A DNA stretch of 64,000 nt, taken from positions 114,477,527 through 114,541,526 of the forward strand of contig OY757017.1 of NCBI GenBank assembly GCA_963580285.1, in the 5' to 3' direction. Positions 1-10,593 of the stretch are shown here, in pieces. A model generated the notes under the pieces. The model made no database searches. It was given only the letters and a program-made list of their open reading frames with translations, and was not told where the DNA came from. A program made the translations under genes and the position numbers. The stretch's first letter is position 1. Each line of letters opens with the position of its first letter. The DNA comes from Lucinisca nassula (Eukaryota > Mollusca > Bivalvia > Lucinida > Lucinidae).

Positions 1-504
1 ATAACTCTGCAAAAAGTCAACAGATTTTGGCCAAATGCAAGAATAAAATCTGTGAAAAATGCTAAAGTCATTGATTGCCATGATTGGGGACAATACAGAT
101 GGACAGACAGACAGATACTGGAAGATATATTGAAATAATCCACCATCTTGTGTGGTGGGTCATGAAAACCACTACATGTAATTGTGGTTGGGAATAAAAC
201 CACTTAAAAATGTTTATTCCCACTTTCCTTAAGTAGAAGACCTCTTTGAGAATTTTATGCAAGAGTACCATACCTTTTGATCATAAATTTCCACCTGTAC
301 ACAGGTCTGTAAATGGAGGTTATTTATAAACAAGCAATATCATGAGATGTTTTTTTATGCTAGTAGCAAACAAGAGACCAGGTGCAGATTACAGGCAAGT
401 TGTTCAAAGAATTGTTAGCTTAATGAGTTTGTTAGTGGTCGTATTGTTAACTGTTCTGCAACACTCACAGATGCTTTCCAGGATGGTAACAATGGCAAAC
501 GCTT
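1..504. other. No gene or recognised repeat
   Basis: AT-rich sequence with no open frame that looks like protein, no splice-bordered exon and no match to the repeat families found elsewhere in this window. Confidence 0.4.
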
Positions 505-806
505 TGTTTTGTTTGTTTGATTTGAGGTTTAACATCCCCGTCAACACTGTATAGGTCATTTTGGAGATGTTGCTTTCAATTTTGTGTGAACTTTTACCCG
601 ACATTGAGATGAAATGACATCTCAAGCCCTGTCACTCAATGAAACCAATAGGGTTTATAAGCATGGACGGTCCGACTCGCACTGCTTTGCCTGGGCAGGC
701 TTAGATCCTCTAAGCGGGCTACTAGTACTTGTATGTGGTCGGTTTCAGCTCTGCTTGGAAGCATCATGCAGACCATCTATTTCTTCAAACCCCGATGGGT
801 GGGGGC
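505..806 (-). repeat. SINE-A copy 1 (about 300 bp, (CAAA)n tail)
   Basis: First of about 17 copies of a roughly 300-bp dispersed repeat. Read on the minus strand it begins GCCCCCGCCCATCGGGGCTT and ends GACGTTAAACCTCAAATC followed by CAAA repeats, so the strand with the simple-repeat tail is taken as sense. No tRNA A/B box is obvious, so the origin of the head is unknown. The tail resembles the 3' ends of SINE-C and SINE-D here (GGGACGTAAAACTCAAAC), which suggests retroposition by a shared LINE. Some copies lack an internal segment of about 20 bp near the 5' third (compare 13379-13649). Confidence 0.75.
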
Positions 807-814
807 CAAGTTAA

Positions 815-1735
815 CGCTTTGATGGAAAGCCTTTCAATCTCAGAAGGTTGCAAACCAAATCCAAAGTGCAAACAGAGGTGCAAGATGAGTTCCTCTCAGA
901 TGATGACAGGGCAAATAGGAGCTCCAACTAGGGGTGAAACGATTAATTGAAATTGTATCCTATCGTGATACTTTTGCTGACAATATGCGTATCGTATCGT
1001 GGGGCTAATATCCCGATACCTGACGATACCCCAAAAAGTACAATTTTCAAAGAAAATGGCAGTTTTAACATATTTCAAGACATTTTCATAACAAATTACA
1101 AAGATCTTAATTGTTACTGAGATACATTGATCACTTCTATGACAAATATGGGTATCTTACAGAGGCTTTGTTACACAAGATTGAACTCTGAGATGGTTTT
1201 GAGCAAGTTTGAAAATTTTTGGGCTGTAATTTAAACCAGAAAGTAGTATCGTGAGGCAAGTATCGTGATACGTATTGTATTGTTTGGTGACTGTACCGTT
1301 ACAGCCCTAGCTCCAACAGAAGAGAAGATGTATAAAGGTATAGATCAAGTATCAGACTCCTGTGATAGCTATGACCTCACAATCAGCATCAAAAAGACTG
1401 AGGTAGTCTGTCAACCAGCAACTGGCAAACATTACAAACAGCCTACCATCACAGTGAAAGGTCAAAGGCTGCAAGTGGTGGACAAGTTCACCTATCTTGG
1501 GAGCACACTGTCAGGAGCCGTGTAAGTCAATGCCAGGACTGCCAGAGCTAGTGCATCACATTTTGCCAACTAGATGGTAGTGTCTGGGACCAAAGTAGAA
1601 TCAGACTTGACACAAAACTGAAATTCTACAGAGCTGTGGTGCTGCCAACACTATTGCATGCATTTTGAACCTGGACAGTTTACCAAGGGCGCGCAGGCCA
1701 AAGAACTGAATCACCTCCATACTGAGCTGTCTTAG
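815..1735 (+). pseudogene. LINE reverse transcriptase remnant, C-terminal part
   Basis: Conceptual translation gives LQTKSKVQTEVQDEFLSDDD just before 928, then after a 381-bp insertion resumes at 1310 with DLTISIKKTEVVCQPATGK and VDKFTYLGSTLSGAV, then degraded text including a TWTVYQ-like stretch. This order (FADD-like motif, 'LTISIKKTEV', 'VDKFTYLGS', 'LLYA.ETWTVY') is characteristic of non-LTR retrotransposon reverse transcriptases. The usual FADD is changed to SDDD, and stops occur after 1525. The fragment is 5'-truncated and starts directly after SINE-A copy 1. It is a dead element, not a host gene. Confidence 0.8.
929..1309. mobile_element. hAT-like MITE with 8-bp TSD, inside the LINE remnant
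   Basis: The element begins TAGGGGTGAAACG and ends with the imperfect complement CGTTACAGCCCTA. It is flanked by the 8-bp direct repeat GCTCCAAC at 921-928 and 1310-1317. Removing it restores continuity of the reverse transcriptase text. TIRs starting TAGGGNTG with 8-bp TSDs are typical of hAT superfamily elements. It has no transposase, so it is non-autonomous. Confidence 0.8.
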
Positions 1736-1787
1736 AATACTCTATAGCTAATACATGTATAGTGATATTTTTGCATTGGCATATTTG

Positions 1788-2913
1788 CAAGGTTGGTCGG
1801 TAAATACCGGTGGCGGGAATTCCCACTGGTATTTACCGGTAAATACCGTCCTGGGAAATACTCCAAAATTTCAGCAAAAGTGGGAAATACTGGGAAATAT
1901 GATTTTTGTTTAGTTATTTCATAGAAAAACACTATTAATATTTGTGTAATTTAATAGAAATAATGAACAGTTAGCTATTTAGCAATATGCCTCCCCATGC
2001 ATATATGTCATAAGTCTGCTTTTACTCAACCAAACACAAAAACATATATAGTGATGATGATGTTGTTACGTAGGGTGCAGAGGGTTATTTAATATAACTC
2101 ATATGCTTAAGAAGATAAAATACCAAAATGATCCCAATATTTGGGACAGACATGCCTGGGCAAACAGTGCAGACCTAGATCAGAATTACTTAGCTTCTTT
2201 AAGAAAGTTTGCCATTGGAACTACATGTTTTGTATGCTTTAGTGTAACGCTAAACCACATGGTTCAATTTTTTTTAACTTTACAACAACTCTTTGGATGT
2301 TTCAACTTTGAACTTTAAGAATGTTTACACTAGAAAAAAAAGGTATGTTTGCAAGTTTGTCAAGTAATCATACTCCTAATGCTAAAAGGTGTGATAATTT
2401 AATTGTTTGTTTGAGACAGGTATTAAAAGAACACACTTAATCTAAGCATAAAAGGTTTCTTAAATTATCTACAGATATTCACCTAAGTATTAAAATTACA
2501 TGTATTTATAAGTCAAGGGAAGTAGCTGAAAGTTAAAAACTAACATCTTAGAATCACATTTGAAAAGAAATATATATATATATACATTCTATATGAAGGC
2601 AAGGGACTATAGATCTTTCAAGTTATTCAATATAAAAATGTCTGGGAAATTCTTCAAAATTTCACTTGTCCTACATGACAAAGTTCATGTTAACTCTGGT
2701 AAATGTCCTAAGGACTAGACAATTTTTTCACTTTACCTTCAATATTTTTTTTTGTCATTGCAAGCAGGCAAGTGGAATTTTCAAGCCCTGCATGAACTTG
2801 AAATAATTTTGCTTTCAAATAGCTAGGTAGTTGGAGTATATTAAGCAGTTTCAGTTGGTACCACCTATGTAAATATATATTTCCCAGTATTTCCCGCATT
2901 TTTGCCAACCTTG
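1788..2913. mobile_element. Non-autonomous hAT-like element, 8-bp TSD
   Basis: The left end CAAGGTTGG and right end CCAACCTTG are inverted repeats, followed inward by related GGGAAATACTGGGAAATAT text on both sides (about 1866-1890 and 2876-2895). The 8-bp TSD CATATTTG is at 1780-1787 and 2914-2921. The 1126-bp interior has no convincing open frame; it contains a (TA)n run near 2573-2583. Confidence 0.75.
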
Positions 2914-3134
2914 CATATTTGCCATATTAAATGACCAAAGTTTGAGCGATATGTTAACTAACAGGGTCTTCAGTTTTGAACAACTGGCCCTGGGTGTGTG
3001 TATGTTGCTTGAATAGCCCAATTCCTTTACTATCTAAAATTTCATAACTCTTGCTTATCTGTGTAGCTGAGTAAGCTGGCTGGTGTCTTATCTGGCCCCT
3101 ACAAACAAAGTCTGTTTTTTTTTTTGGTGATAGG

Positions 3135-3410
3135 GTTTTATTATGATAACATATCCATGTGACATATTGTAGTCTTTCATTGCTCCAAAATGGTTATTTT
3201 TCTGACGAAAATTTGTGAGATTTGTGTCTTATTTTTGCTCAAAGACATGGTTTGTGAGTGCTTGTTAGAACCACCTGTTTGAGGCAGTTTGAATGAGTAT
3301 AGCCATAACATATGCCTTGGAGCAGAAATAGGATGACAAGGCAGTTCGAACAAGCACTTACAGTCTATGTATTGAAGCAGAAATAAGAAAAATCATGTAT
3401 ACCAGTTATC
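3135..3410. repeat. MITE-B2 copy
   Basis: Diverged copy of the hairpin-centred MITE-B family, type B2. The signature order is TATGATAACA end, a TTTTTCTGACGAAAATTTGTG stretch, a GTGAGTGCTTGTTAGAACC arm, and GCAGAAATAAG on the far side. See 21094-21502 for the clearest B2 description. Confidence 0.6.
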
Positions 3411-3547
3411 TCACAGCTCCTTTTTATCCGCTTTTCTTGCAGCTAGTTTTATTTGTTATATTTAAACCAATGTTTGTCGGAAAATAGCTGACATAGTGGA
3501 TGCTTATTGTTGTAATGTGACTGGCGTTAAATAAAGACATGTATCTT

Positions 3548-3790
3548 GTGGCTGCATTATGCTTCCATGAGGAGCTGAAACTGACTGCACATGATTACTG
3601 ACAAACTGCTTAGAGGGTCTAAGCCTGCCCAGGCAAAGGGTTCCATGTTGGACCATCCCTACATACACATACAAACCCTTTTGGTTTGTTTGGGCGGCAG
3701 CACTTGGGATGATATTTCATCTCAATGTCCAGCAAAAGTCCCATTTAGAAGCAATGTCTCCAAAATGGCCTAAACAGTGTTGTCTGGGAT
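3548..3790 (+). repeat. SINE-A copy 2 (5'-truncated)
   Basis: Sense-strand copy from the GCATTATGCTTCCA region through GTCTCCAAAATGGCC. It lacks the GCCCCCGCC head and has a degraded tail. Confidence 0.65.
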
Positions 3791-3876
3791 AAAACTCAAT
3801 TCGAACAAACAACATATCGCATCTTGTTTACCTCTATTCACCTTATTAGCTGGTTCCTAGTCTGAAGGTTATCAGC

Positions 3877-3947
3877 GTTGGAAAAACAGGTAACCAGACC
3901 CCCCTGACCTTAAAAGGTCAGGGGGATCTGGTTACCTGTTTTTTCCA
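3877..3947. repeat. Long near-perfect hairpin
   Basis: Two arms, GGAAAAACAGGTAACCAGA and its complement, flank CCCCTGACCTTAAAAGGTCAG at the centre. This gives a stem of more than 30 bp with almost no loop and only a few mismatches. It could be the remains of a small foldback element. No TSD is seen. Confidence 0.7.
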
Positions 3948-4062
3948 AATTTGACAATGTGCAAGCTGGGAGCCAGCAAATATGGTGAATAAGCCCCAAT
4001 TTTCTCTGTATAAATTGGGGTTTACAGCAGGTTCATTACACAGACTTGTTATCCGAGGGGTC

Positions 4063-4980
4063 AAAATTCATTTTCTTCAAACATAGTCATGTTGCATATA
4101 CAGTGGAACTTCAATGGCTCGAACACCTTTGGGCCCTCGAAATTCTGTTCGAGCCACCAAGGGTTACTGTCAGGAGGCATAATAAGATACTTTTGGACAT
4201 CTTTTCGGTGTTCTATAATGAAAATGTATGCTGTGTGGTCTCATTAGAATCGCCTCATCGAGGCGATTCTAATGAGTACACACAGCATACTTTTGCAAGA
4301 TAAAAGACTAAAATCTGTTAAATTATCCCCCGCTTTTTCTTATGTAGAGGATTTCCCTACTGGCTCAAGAATGAGTTCGACTCAGACATGGTAAACGAGC
4401 CATTGGTGTTCGAGCCATCGAAGTTCAACTGTATCAAATCGAAGGTAATGCAGTGGTACAAATACAGTGGAGCAAAAATTTTGCCCAGGGCATGTCTTGG
4501 GGTCAGCAAAGTCAAAAAATAACATTTTGGGTCCATTTTTTCGATTGAACCACAACTCATCCTAAGCTAGGTTATTGAAACTGTCACAGGAAATAGCCCT
4601 ATAGATGAGGACTGGAGGATTGATGCAAAACCCTACTAGGGCAACTGCCATGGGGTGAGCCTCAGGCGTCAAAAATATATTTTGTACAAACATGGTCATG
4701 TTGCATATCAAACCGAAGGTAATGAAGAGTGGAATATAGTGGTACAACAATTTTGAAGGAACCTATTTATTTTGTTGTGATCCCCATCCCCTCCCCCACC
4801 CCTCCCTAAAGGGTCAATAATCTATTTGTACAAACATGGTCATGTTGCATATCAAATCAAATGTAATGAATAGTAGAATAAAGCGGTGCAAAGATTTTGC
4901 CCCGTGGACATGTCTTGGGGTCACCCAAACTCACCAGAGGTCAATAAGAAATATTTTGTATCCTTTAATTGTGACAAGAC
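4063..4980. repeat. Tandem array, about 140-150 bp unit, interrupted
   Basis: The phrase CATGGTCATGTTGCATATCA recurs near 4078 (split), 4688 and 4835. The surrounding text (GGTAATGAA..GTGG, AAAATTTTGCCC, GGGGTCA) recurs with it. The first unit is split by the pogo-like MITE at 4101-4431. Confidence 0.65.
4101..4431. mobile_element. pogo/Tc1-mariner-like MITE, TA target duplication
   Basis: Ends CAGTGGAACTTCAATGGCTC and its inverted partner (CATCGAAGTTCAACTG, 4416-4431) are flanked by TA on both sides. The array text outside reads continuously (GTTGCATA then TCAAATCG) when the element and one TA are removed. At its centre (about 4210-4310) lies the MITE-B hairpin with CGCCTCATCGAGGCG. A partial relative of the left end is at about 43110-43145. 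Confidence 0.75.
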
Positions 4981-5149
4981 TTTCACAGCATGGGGATATG
5001 TGATGGCGTGCCATCGACTTGCTCTAGTTTGAATATACATGTAATTTATTTTCATGGTCCGAAAGGCCAAAGTTATTTAAATTATTAAAGTTTAACAGTA
5101 CTTGCAGATGTCAAAATTTGCCTAGGGTAAATACCATATATAGACATAC

Positions 5150-5337
5150 CTTTTAACAAGTGATATAAGAACATTCAGTTGATCAACCAGTTTGCCATTC
5201 TCTGCCTTGCTTTGCTGGAGATCAAGCTTTAATTTGCTGATGATATCCATCAATACAGCATTGTTCTGAGGCCCTGGAGGACCATACAATTTCTCGCCAT
5301 GAACAACTGGCATTGCTTCTCTAGTATCTTCTTCTAT
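5150..5337 (-). CDS. Internal exon of an unrecognised coiled-coil protein
   Basis: A 188-bp open segment is bordered by a good acceptor (pyrimidine-poor but ending TGCAG just 5' at 5338-5339) and a consensus donor (AAAG|GTATGT at 5149-5148). The frame has no stop and reads IEEDTREAMPVVHGEKLYG, then a proline/glycine-rich PPGPQNN stretch, then about 40 residues (LMDIISKLKLDLQQ through LVKR) with heptad-like leucine/isoleucine spacing typical of a coiled coil. Composition is much more protein-like than the surrounding sequence. I do not recognise the family and cannot find partner exons with confidence; the gene would continue on both sides. A role cannot be given. A captured exon inside a repeat is possible but no repeat copy is seen. 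Confidence 0.55.
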
Positions 5338-5365
5338 CTGCAGTAATTACAACACATAAATAGAT

Positions 5366-5641
5366 AATATCACGAAAACACGCCTATATAATTTTGACCC
5401 CCTCGAACCCTACTTTTATATAGTAAAACTGGGTTTTGCAGGGGTAAACCTTATTTTTCTTATTTCTGCTCTAAAATATAGATTGTGGGCACTCGTTAGA
5501 ACCGCTTCATCGAGGCCAACAAGTACCCACAATCTATATTTTGAGTAGAAATAAGAAAAATATCACAATTTTTCATCTTAAATTTTTCATTTTTTCGGCA
5601 ATAAAGGTTGCAATGTATCTGTATAGGCGTGTTTTCGTAAT
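5366..5641. repeat. MITE-B1 copy (near full length)
   Basis: A typical B1 copy. The left end is ATCACGAAAACACGCCTATA and the right end its complement TATAGGCGTGTTTTCGTAAT. The inner arms (ACTGGGGTTT..GGGGTAAACCTT, TATTTCTGCTCTAAAATATAG and complement) flank a central GAACCGC..GAGGC hairpin, here partly lost. About 25 related copies are in the window. There is no coding capacity. Confidence 0.8.
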
Positions 5642-5844
5642 GTATATTTCGCATTCTCATCTAAATGCATTTACAGAAACTCTCTACAGTTAACTATTGG
5701 GACTCAACGATTTTCATACCATATTTAACACACCACAACCTCATTATAACACGGTTCGTTACAACACCATTATGGATAGAACACAATTTCAAGACGGATC
5801 CCAAAAATGTATAGGTTATATACAAAAATGACCATAGATGGTCA

Positions 5845-6344
5845 TTTTTATGCCCCCGCCTTTCGAAGAATGGTGGAAGGCATATAGTGTTGCCCCTGTC
5901 CATCTGTTTGACTGTTCGTTTGTCCATCCGAAACTTAAACGCAGCCAATAGCTTTCTTATTTCTGGATGGATTTTAAAATTACTTTGTAGAAATGTTAAC
6001 CATCATGAGCCGATGTGTCACATGCAAAACCTAGGTCTGTACCTCCAAGGTCAAGGTCATACTTAGAGGTCAAATGTCAAAAAAGGGATCTGAAACTTAA
6101 ACGCAGCCAATAACTTTCTTATTTCTGGATGGATTTTAAAAATTACTTGGCAGAAATGTTCACCATCATGAGACAATCTGCCTCACACAATACCAAGGTC
6201 CTTACCTCCAAGGTCAAGGTCATACTTAGAGTTCAAATGTGAAAAAAGGGGTCCAAAAAATTTAAACACCGTAAATAACTTTCTATGGATTAATGCGACA
6301 TATTTTCAGGCGGGGGCATCCGTGTCCTATGGAAGCATTTCTAG
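5845..6344 (-). mobile_element. pearl/Helentron-like non-autonomous element, minus orientation
   Basis: The segment starts TTTTATGCCCCCGCC and ends GGCGGGGGCATCCGTGTCCT, a short imperfect hairpin, then CTAG at 6341-6344. Inside are two clear and one decayed tandem unit of about 161 bp (GAAACTTAAACGCAGCCAAT at 5929 and 6090). A CATCTGTTTGACTGTTCG stretch stands where intact copies carry GTCC repeats. The same ends occur in the opposite orientation at 50150-51585. Subterminal inverted repeats, core tandem units, a 3' hairpin and a CTAG end are features of Helentron-associated elements and of bivalve pearl elements. Confidence 0.65.
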
Positions 6345-6359
6345 TTCTATATAATCTAT

Positions 6360-7584
6360 GAATTTTTTGGTTAGATATAACACCGTTGTTAAACTAAACA
6401 TGATTTCTGCTTAGGACAACATTAATAGTGTTATATAGAAAATACATGGTCAGTGTCTTTAATAATAAAATATAATCGTTAAGCCTGAGACGATTTTATA
6501 GCCCCTATTAAATTGCTTCGGCGAACTGTTTGTATTTTATTATTAAAGACACTAATCATATATTAAGGTTACACCGCAATTCAAAACAATCAAGAGGTTT
6601 TCCAATAATTTAGCTGATTTAAGCAAAAAATACTCTGGGCAATGTGGCATGTTTAACGACATTCAATGTCATGACGCGCACAGATAGTATAATGTGATGT
6701 TAACGAGTGCAAAGTTTCTGACATCACCACGCCACAGAGACGTAGGAAACAGCATGGTCGTTTGAATAAAAGTTTCTCAGTGCTTTACATTCTGCATGAA
6801 AATCTGCAAATAAATACATATAGTTTATTTTAGTTTTAGAAATTATTTTCGAGGTTGAGACGCAACCGCAGTGCGCAGTTGTTCCAACCGACCATTCAAA
6901 CCAGGAAAGGTCAAGAAGCTAAGGATTTAGCTGAAATTTCTGAAAATCTGTTTAAATAAATATTGCAAAGATTTGAACTTGCAGTGTCGTTGTTTTCCCG
7001 TGTATGAAAGGTTGCATGTTATTGTTTATACTTATAAAATTAGGGACCTGAAAAGTAGGTCTTGTCTATAAACAGTCACTAGATGTATTAATGGTCAGTA
7101 GAAGGTATTATAGGTCACTAACAATTATAGCATGCCGTTATTCGACCCCTTTTATTAGGTCACTAGAATGCCTGATTGTGGTATAAAAAGAGGTTAGGGT
7201 GTATGCCGCACTGTACGGGTACTTTGACTCAAGCGATGTCACATGATCATTAAGAGATGTCCAAATACATGTATATCATGGTTCTCTCCAGTACGATCAT
7301 GACTGGATGATGGCAACTTTATGATGTCAACGGCCCTTTCTCACAGCTCATAGAAAAAACTGTGTGCAGCTGTTTTTGTTTCAATTTAAGCCATCAAAAC
7401 AGACTGAGATTTTTTTCCCATACTGGATGGAAAAAAATCTATTTCAATCCATTAAATTTGAAAGATCTGAAAAATAATTAAAATCCAGATGTTTCCATCC
7501 ACTAAGCCTGTCCAGGTATTCTTTGGCCATGATTTACACTACACTATCTCATAGTCTTATAAAAGAAAATTTATTTGTTTCATT
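6360..7584. other. No gene; one AT-rich inverted repeat
   Basis: Mostly featureless sequence. The arms GTGTCTTTAATAATAAAATA (6452-6471) and its complement (about 6533-6553) form a foldback of about 100 bp. No exon-like open frame was found. Confidence 0.45.
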
Positions 7585-7876
7585 TTTGATTGATTTGAGG
7601 TTTAACATCCCCTTCAACACTGTATAGGTCATGTTGAAGAAGTTGCTTCCAATTGTTTGGGACTTTTACTGACACTGAGATGAAATGACATCTCAAGCCC
7701 TGTCTCCCAATGGAATCAATAGGATTTATAAGCATGGACGATCAGACTTGTACTGATTTGCCTTGGCAGGCTTAGATCCTCTAAAATTTTACCAGTACTT
7801 TTGCGCACTCAGTTTCAGCTCTGCTTTGAAGCATCATGCAGCCCATCTATTTCTTCAAGCCGCAATGGGCATGGGC
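7585..7876 (-). repeat. SINE-A copy 3
   Basis: Near full-length but diverged copy: the complement of the tail (TTTGAGGTTTAACATCC) is at the left and GCATGATGCTTC-type head text in complement at the right. Confidence 0.7.
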
Positions 7877-7959
7877 CTATACTATAGACTTTACAGTGTA
7901 GTTTAAGAACTCATCCTGTAATATGTTTTTTATTTGCTAAACTGGTGACAAGCATTAGT

Positions 7960-9165
7960 GACGATTACTCGTCTTTTAGATTAAGAGAGGAGAAAAATAT
8001 GATGCAGCAAATTAGAGACCCGTGTCGCTCATATATATCTGTTGCAAAACCCTAGAGCATGTAGTTAGCAACATAAACAACCACCTAGCCTTTGAAAGTG
8101 AGCAATCTGGAGGAGGCCATTATCCATGGCCACAAACAGACCGACCTAATTATCATGGACTTTGCAAAGCTCTTTAACAAGATACCTCACAGGAAGCTAT
8201 TGTATAAATTGCATTATTATGTGATAAGAGGATGACACTCAGGTGGATTAGCTCATGGTCACAACAAGATGTACTTGACAGCCTAGTGTCCAATACAGTC
8301 CCTGTTATATCTTGAGTCCCCCAAGGTTCGGCACTTGGACCAGTCCTTCTCTGGGTGTTTATAAACATGATAAATGATCTGCCTGATAAAATCAGGTCAT
8401 CAGATTCTATTTGTTTGTTTGCCGATGATTGTGTTTTGTGTAGGAGTATATACTCCTTCTGACTGCCTTATCATACAAAATGGCCTGGATAGCCTAGCAT
8501 GTTGGGAGGCTGATTGGCAGATGAAGTTGAATAGTTCAATGTGGCCAAATGTCATTCAACCAGGATATCACAGCACTTTCCAGACAAGCATATTAAATTC
8601 AACTACTCATTACACCAGCATATATTGGAGCAGGATAGAAGCCTCCGTGGTGCAGTGGTTACGCTACTCGCCTTGTAAACCAGGGGCCTCAGGATCGATG
8701 CCGTGCTTCTCCAGCCTTTCAGATGAATCTTTAAACCTAGGTCCTGTCTCCGTATGGCCTTAGCTGTTGGTGGGACATAAAACTCAAACACTCACGCTGG
8801 AGCAGGCTCAATCTGCTTCATATCTTGTCATCATGAGCACTGAAGATCCCCATTGAGGTCAACACTTATATGAGATATCAAAAGCAACTAGGACATTAGA
8901 TTTCTTAGACTTAATTTGGCTTTTGCTCATAGGCAGACAAAGAATTTTCCATACAAAATATTGGTTCGACCTCAATGAGTATGCATCACCTATTTAAAAC
9001 TCCCATGTTAAAACTCAGATTTTACAGGTTGAGAAGGTTGAACAGAAGTGGTGTGGTTGATATGCTTGATGAGCTGGAATGACCATTGCTGGAGGCCTGT
9101 TTTAATCAGTCCTCTTTAACATTCTTTCATGGCCTCTTAAGATAAATACTTGACCCCCATGACTT
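7960..9165 (+). pseudogene. LINE-K reverse transcriptase remnant
   Basis: Degraded translations carry the order expected for a non-LTR reverse transcriptase: IIMDFAKLFNKIPHRKLL, a GVPQGS-like block (SPPRFGTWTSPS..), LFADDCVLCRSIYSF, DWQMKLNSSMWPNVIQPG, and then after a SINE insertion EHLG-like text. The same family occurs on the minus strand at 18855-20290. The 3' part (8990-9165), with TTAAAACTCAGATTTTACAG and AAATACTTGACCCCC, matches 46641-46895 and marks the element's 3' end. Many stops and indels show that it is dead. Confidence 0.75.
8635..8797 (+). repeat. SINE-C copy 1 (tRNA-headed), 9-bp TSD
   Basis: Begins GAAGCCTCCGTGGTGCAGTGG (A-box-like) with a B-box-like GGATCGATG, and ends GGGACATAAAACTCAAACAC. 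TSD TGGAGCAGG is at 8626-8634 and 8798-8806. The insertion interrupts LINE-K. Confidence 0.85.
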
Positions 9166-9169
9166 GTTC

Positions 9170-9410
9170 AACCCAAAAGCTCAGTGGTTAGTGCACTTGT
9201 CTCTGATGCTAGAGCTCCCAAGTTCTATCACCAGCAGTGGTGATTATTTCAGTGTCCAAACACTCTCCATTGGCATCGTTTTTTTTTTTTTTTTGTTTTT
9301 TTTTTGCAAGGATGAATGTCAAAGAGTGTACATACGGTCCTTCAGATCATCTGGATGTTAACTGGATGCTCCCTGCCTACACAGTAACCATGTAATTTCA
9401 TTAGGGGTCT
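9170..9410 (+). repeat. SINE-E copy, tRNA-headed
   Basis: Head GCTCAGTGGTTAGTGCACTT, then the conserved body TCCATTGGCATCGT..GCAAGGATGAATGTCA and CTACACAGTAACCATGTAAT. A T-rich run near 9280-9305 interrupts the body. The best full-length copy is at 41801-42152. Confidence 0.75.
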
Positions 9411-9411
9411 T

Positions 9412-9598
9412 TAAACTGCACAGGAGGCCTCTAGTTAACGTCCTGATCCCAAGGACGGTGCACTTTTTTTGCATTCTTCCCTGCAAATGATGCCAATGGA
9501 GCATGTTTGGACACCGGAATAATCACCGCCTATAGAGACCGAACCAGGCGCCTCTAGCATTAGAGGCAAGTGCACTAACCACTGAGCTATCACGCTCC
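9412..9598 (-). repeat. SINE-E copy, inverted relative to its neighbour
   Basis: Complement of the SINE-E head and body: GGAGCGTGATAGCTCAGTGG is read on the minus strand from 9598. It abuts the plus-strand copy head-to-outside, making an inverted pair. Confidence 0.8.
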
Positions 9599-9835
9599 TG
9601 TGGAGCGCTTTGGTGCAGTGGTAGTGCATCGGATTTGTGATAGAGAGGTTGCAGGTTCGGTCCTCACGCTGACCAGTGTTTTGTCCTTGAGCAAGGCACT
9701 TCATCCACACTGCTTCAAAAAAGTACTGGTTACCACCCAGGAAGTCCTGCTCGTAATGCTCAGATGTGAGCGAGTAGCAGTAATTGGAGAAAACAAGATG
9801 TGACCGATAGCATTATGACTTGACAGACAGATAGA
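9599..9835 (+). repeat. SINE-F, second tRNA-headed family
   Basis: Begins GGAGCGCTTTGGTGCAGTGG with B-box GGTTCGGTCC, followed by TTGTCCTTGAGCAAGGCACT, a phrase common in central domains of invertebrate tRNA SINEs, and TTACCACCCAGGAAGTCCTG. It ends in a GACAGACAGATAG run. Confidence 0.7.
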
Positions 9836-10361
9836 GGGGTGCTGAAGTCTGGAAAGATAGATGGAAATATGATACAAATTCTGAACTAGCGACCCATCTA
9901 AAACTGTCCGAAGTAATGCATGCACTCATTTCACATTTAGTAATGCACGTAATCAGGGACAAAGACAAACAGGCACCAAGTCGTCTAAATTTTTGCCTGG
10001 GCACCTAAGTTTTGAATGAAAATGCCTATTTGGATTTATGGCAGTCTGGGCACCTAAAGCAAAATGCTTAGTCTGTATCCCTGTGTAATGCACAAGAGAT
10101 TTACTCAGTGTTCATAAGCAGCGTTAAAATGCTTTGTAGATAAACAGCAGCAACATTTAGTTAGTCTTTTCTATCTATCTCTCTGTCTTCTTATTCTGAG
10201 TTGATCACATTTGGCAATTACCTCAGTTGGAGGTATGCATGTGACACCTTCATGAACTGAAGAATAATAAACACACAAATTAGCATATAAATTTCAAATA
10301 TGAACTTCATAATGGGGCCATTGGGGGTAGAACCAAGATGTTTAGCTGTTTAGGGGCCAAT
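9836..10361. other. No gene; SINE-E tail fragment
   Basis: The only recognised piece is at 10160-10235: CTATCTATCT followed by TTTGGCAATTACCTCAGTTG, the complement of the SINE-E tail. Confidence 0.4.
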
Positions 10362-10593
10362 GTTTGTTTGATTTGATGTTTAACGTCCCCGTCAACACTG
10401 TAAAAGTCATTTTGGAGACATTGCTTCCAATTTTGTGGGACTTATACCCGACATTGAGATGAAATGACATCTCAAGCCCTGTTGCCCAATGAAACCAATA
10501 GGGTTTATAAGCATGGACGGTCCGACTCGCACCGCTTTTCCTGGGCAGGCCTAGATCCTCTAAGCGGTTTATCAGTACTCATGGGCGTGGAAG
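10362..10593 (-). repeat. SINE-A copy 4, split; other part at 14734-14776
   Basis: The tail-side part lies here; the head-side part (GCGTGGAAGCATCAAGCAGC then TTCTTCAAGCCCC) resumes at 14734. The copy lies around a 4.1 kb insertion. Confidence 0.8.

Noticed and set aside
342..554. 70-codon plus-strand open frame
   Set aside because: Its last part lies in SINE-A, and it has no domain, splice border or homologous look.
3897..3920. TGACCTTAAAAGGTCA as a nuclear receptor site
   Set aside because: It is the centre of a longer hairpin that explains the symmetry.
7180..7200. TATA-like GTATAAAAAGAGG as a promoter
   Set aside because: No downstream gene or transcript evidence; AT-rich sequence yields such matches by chance.
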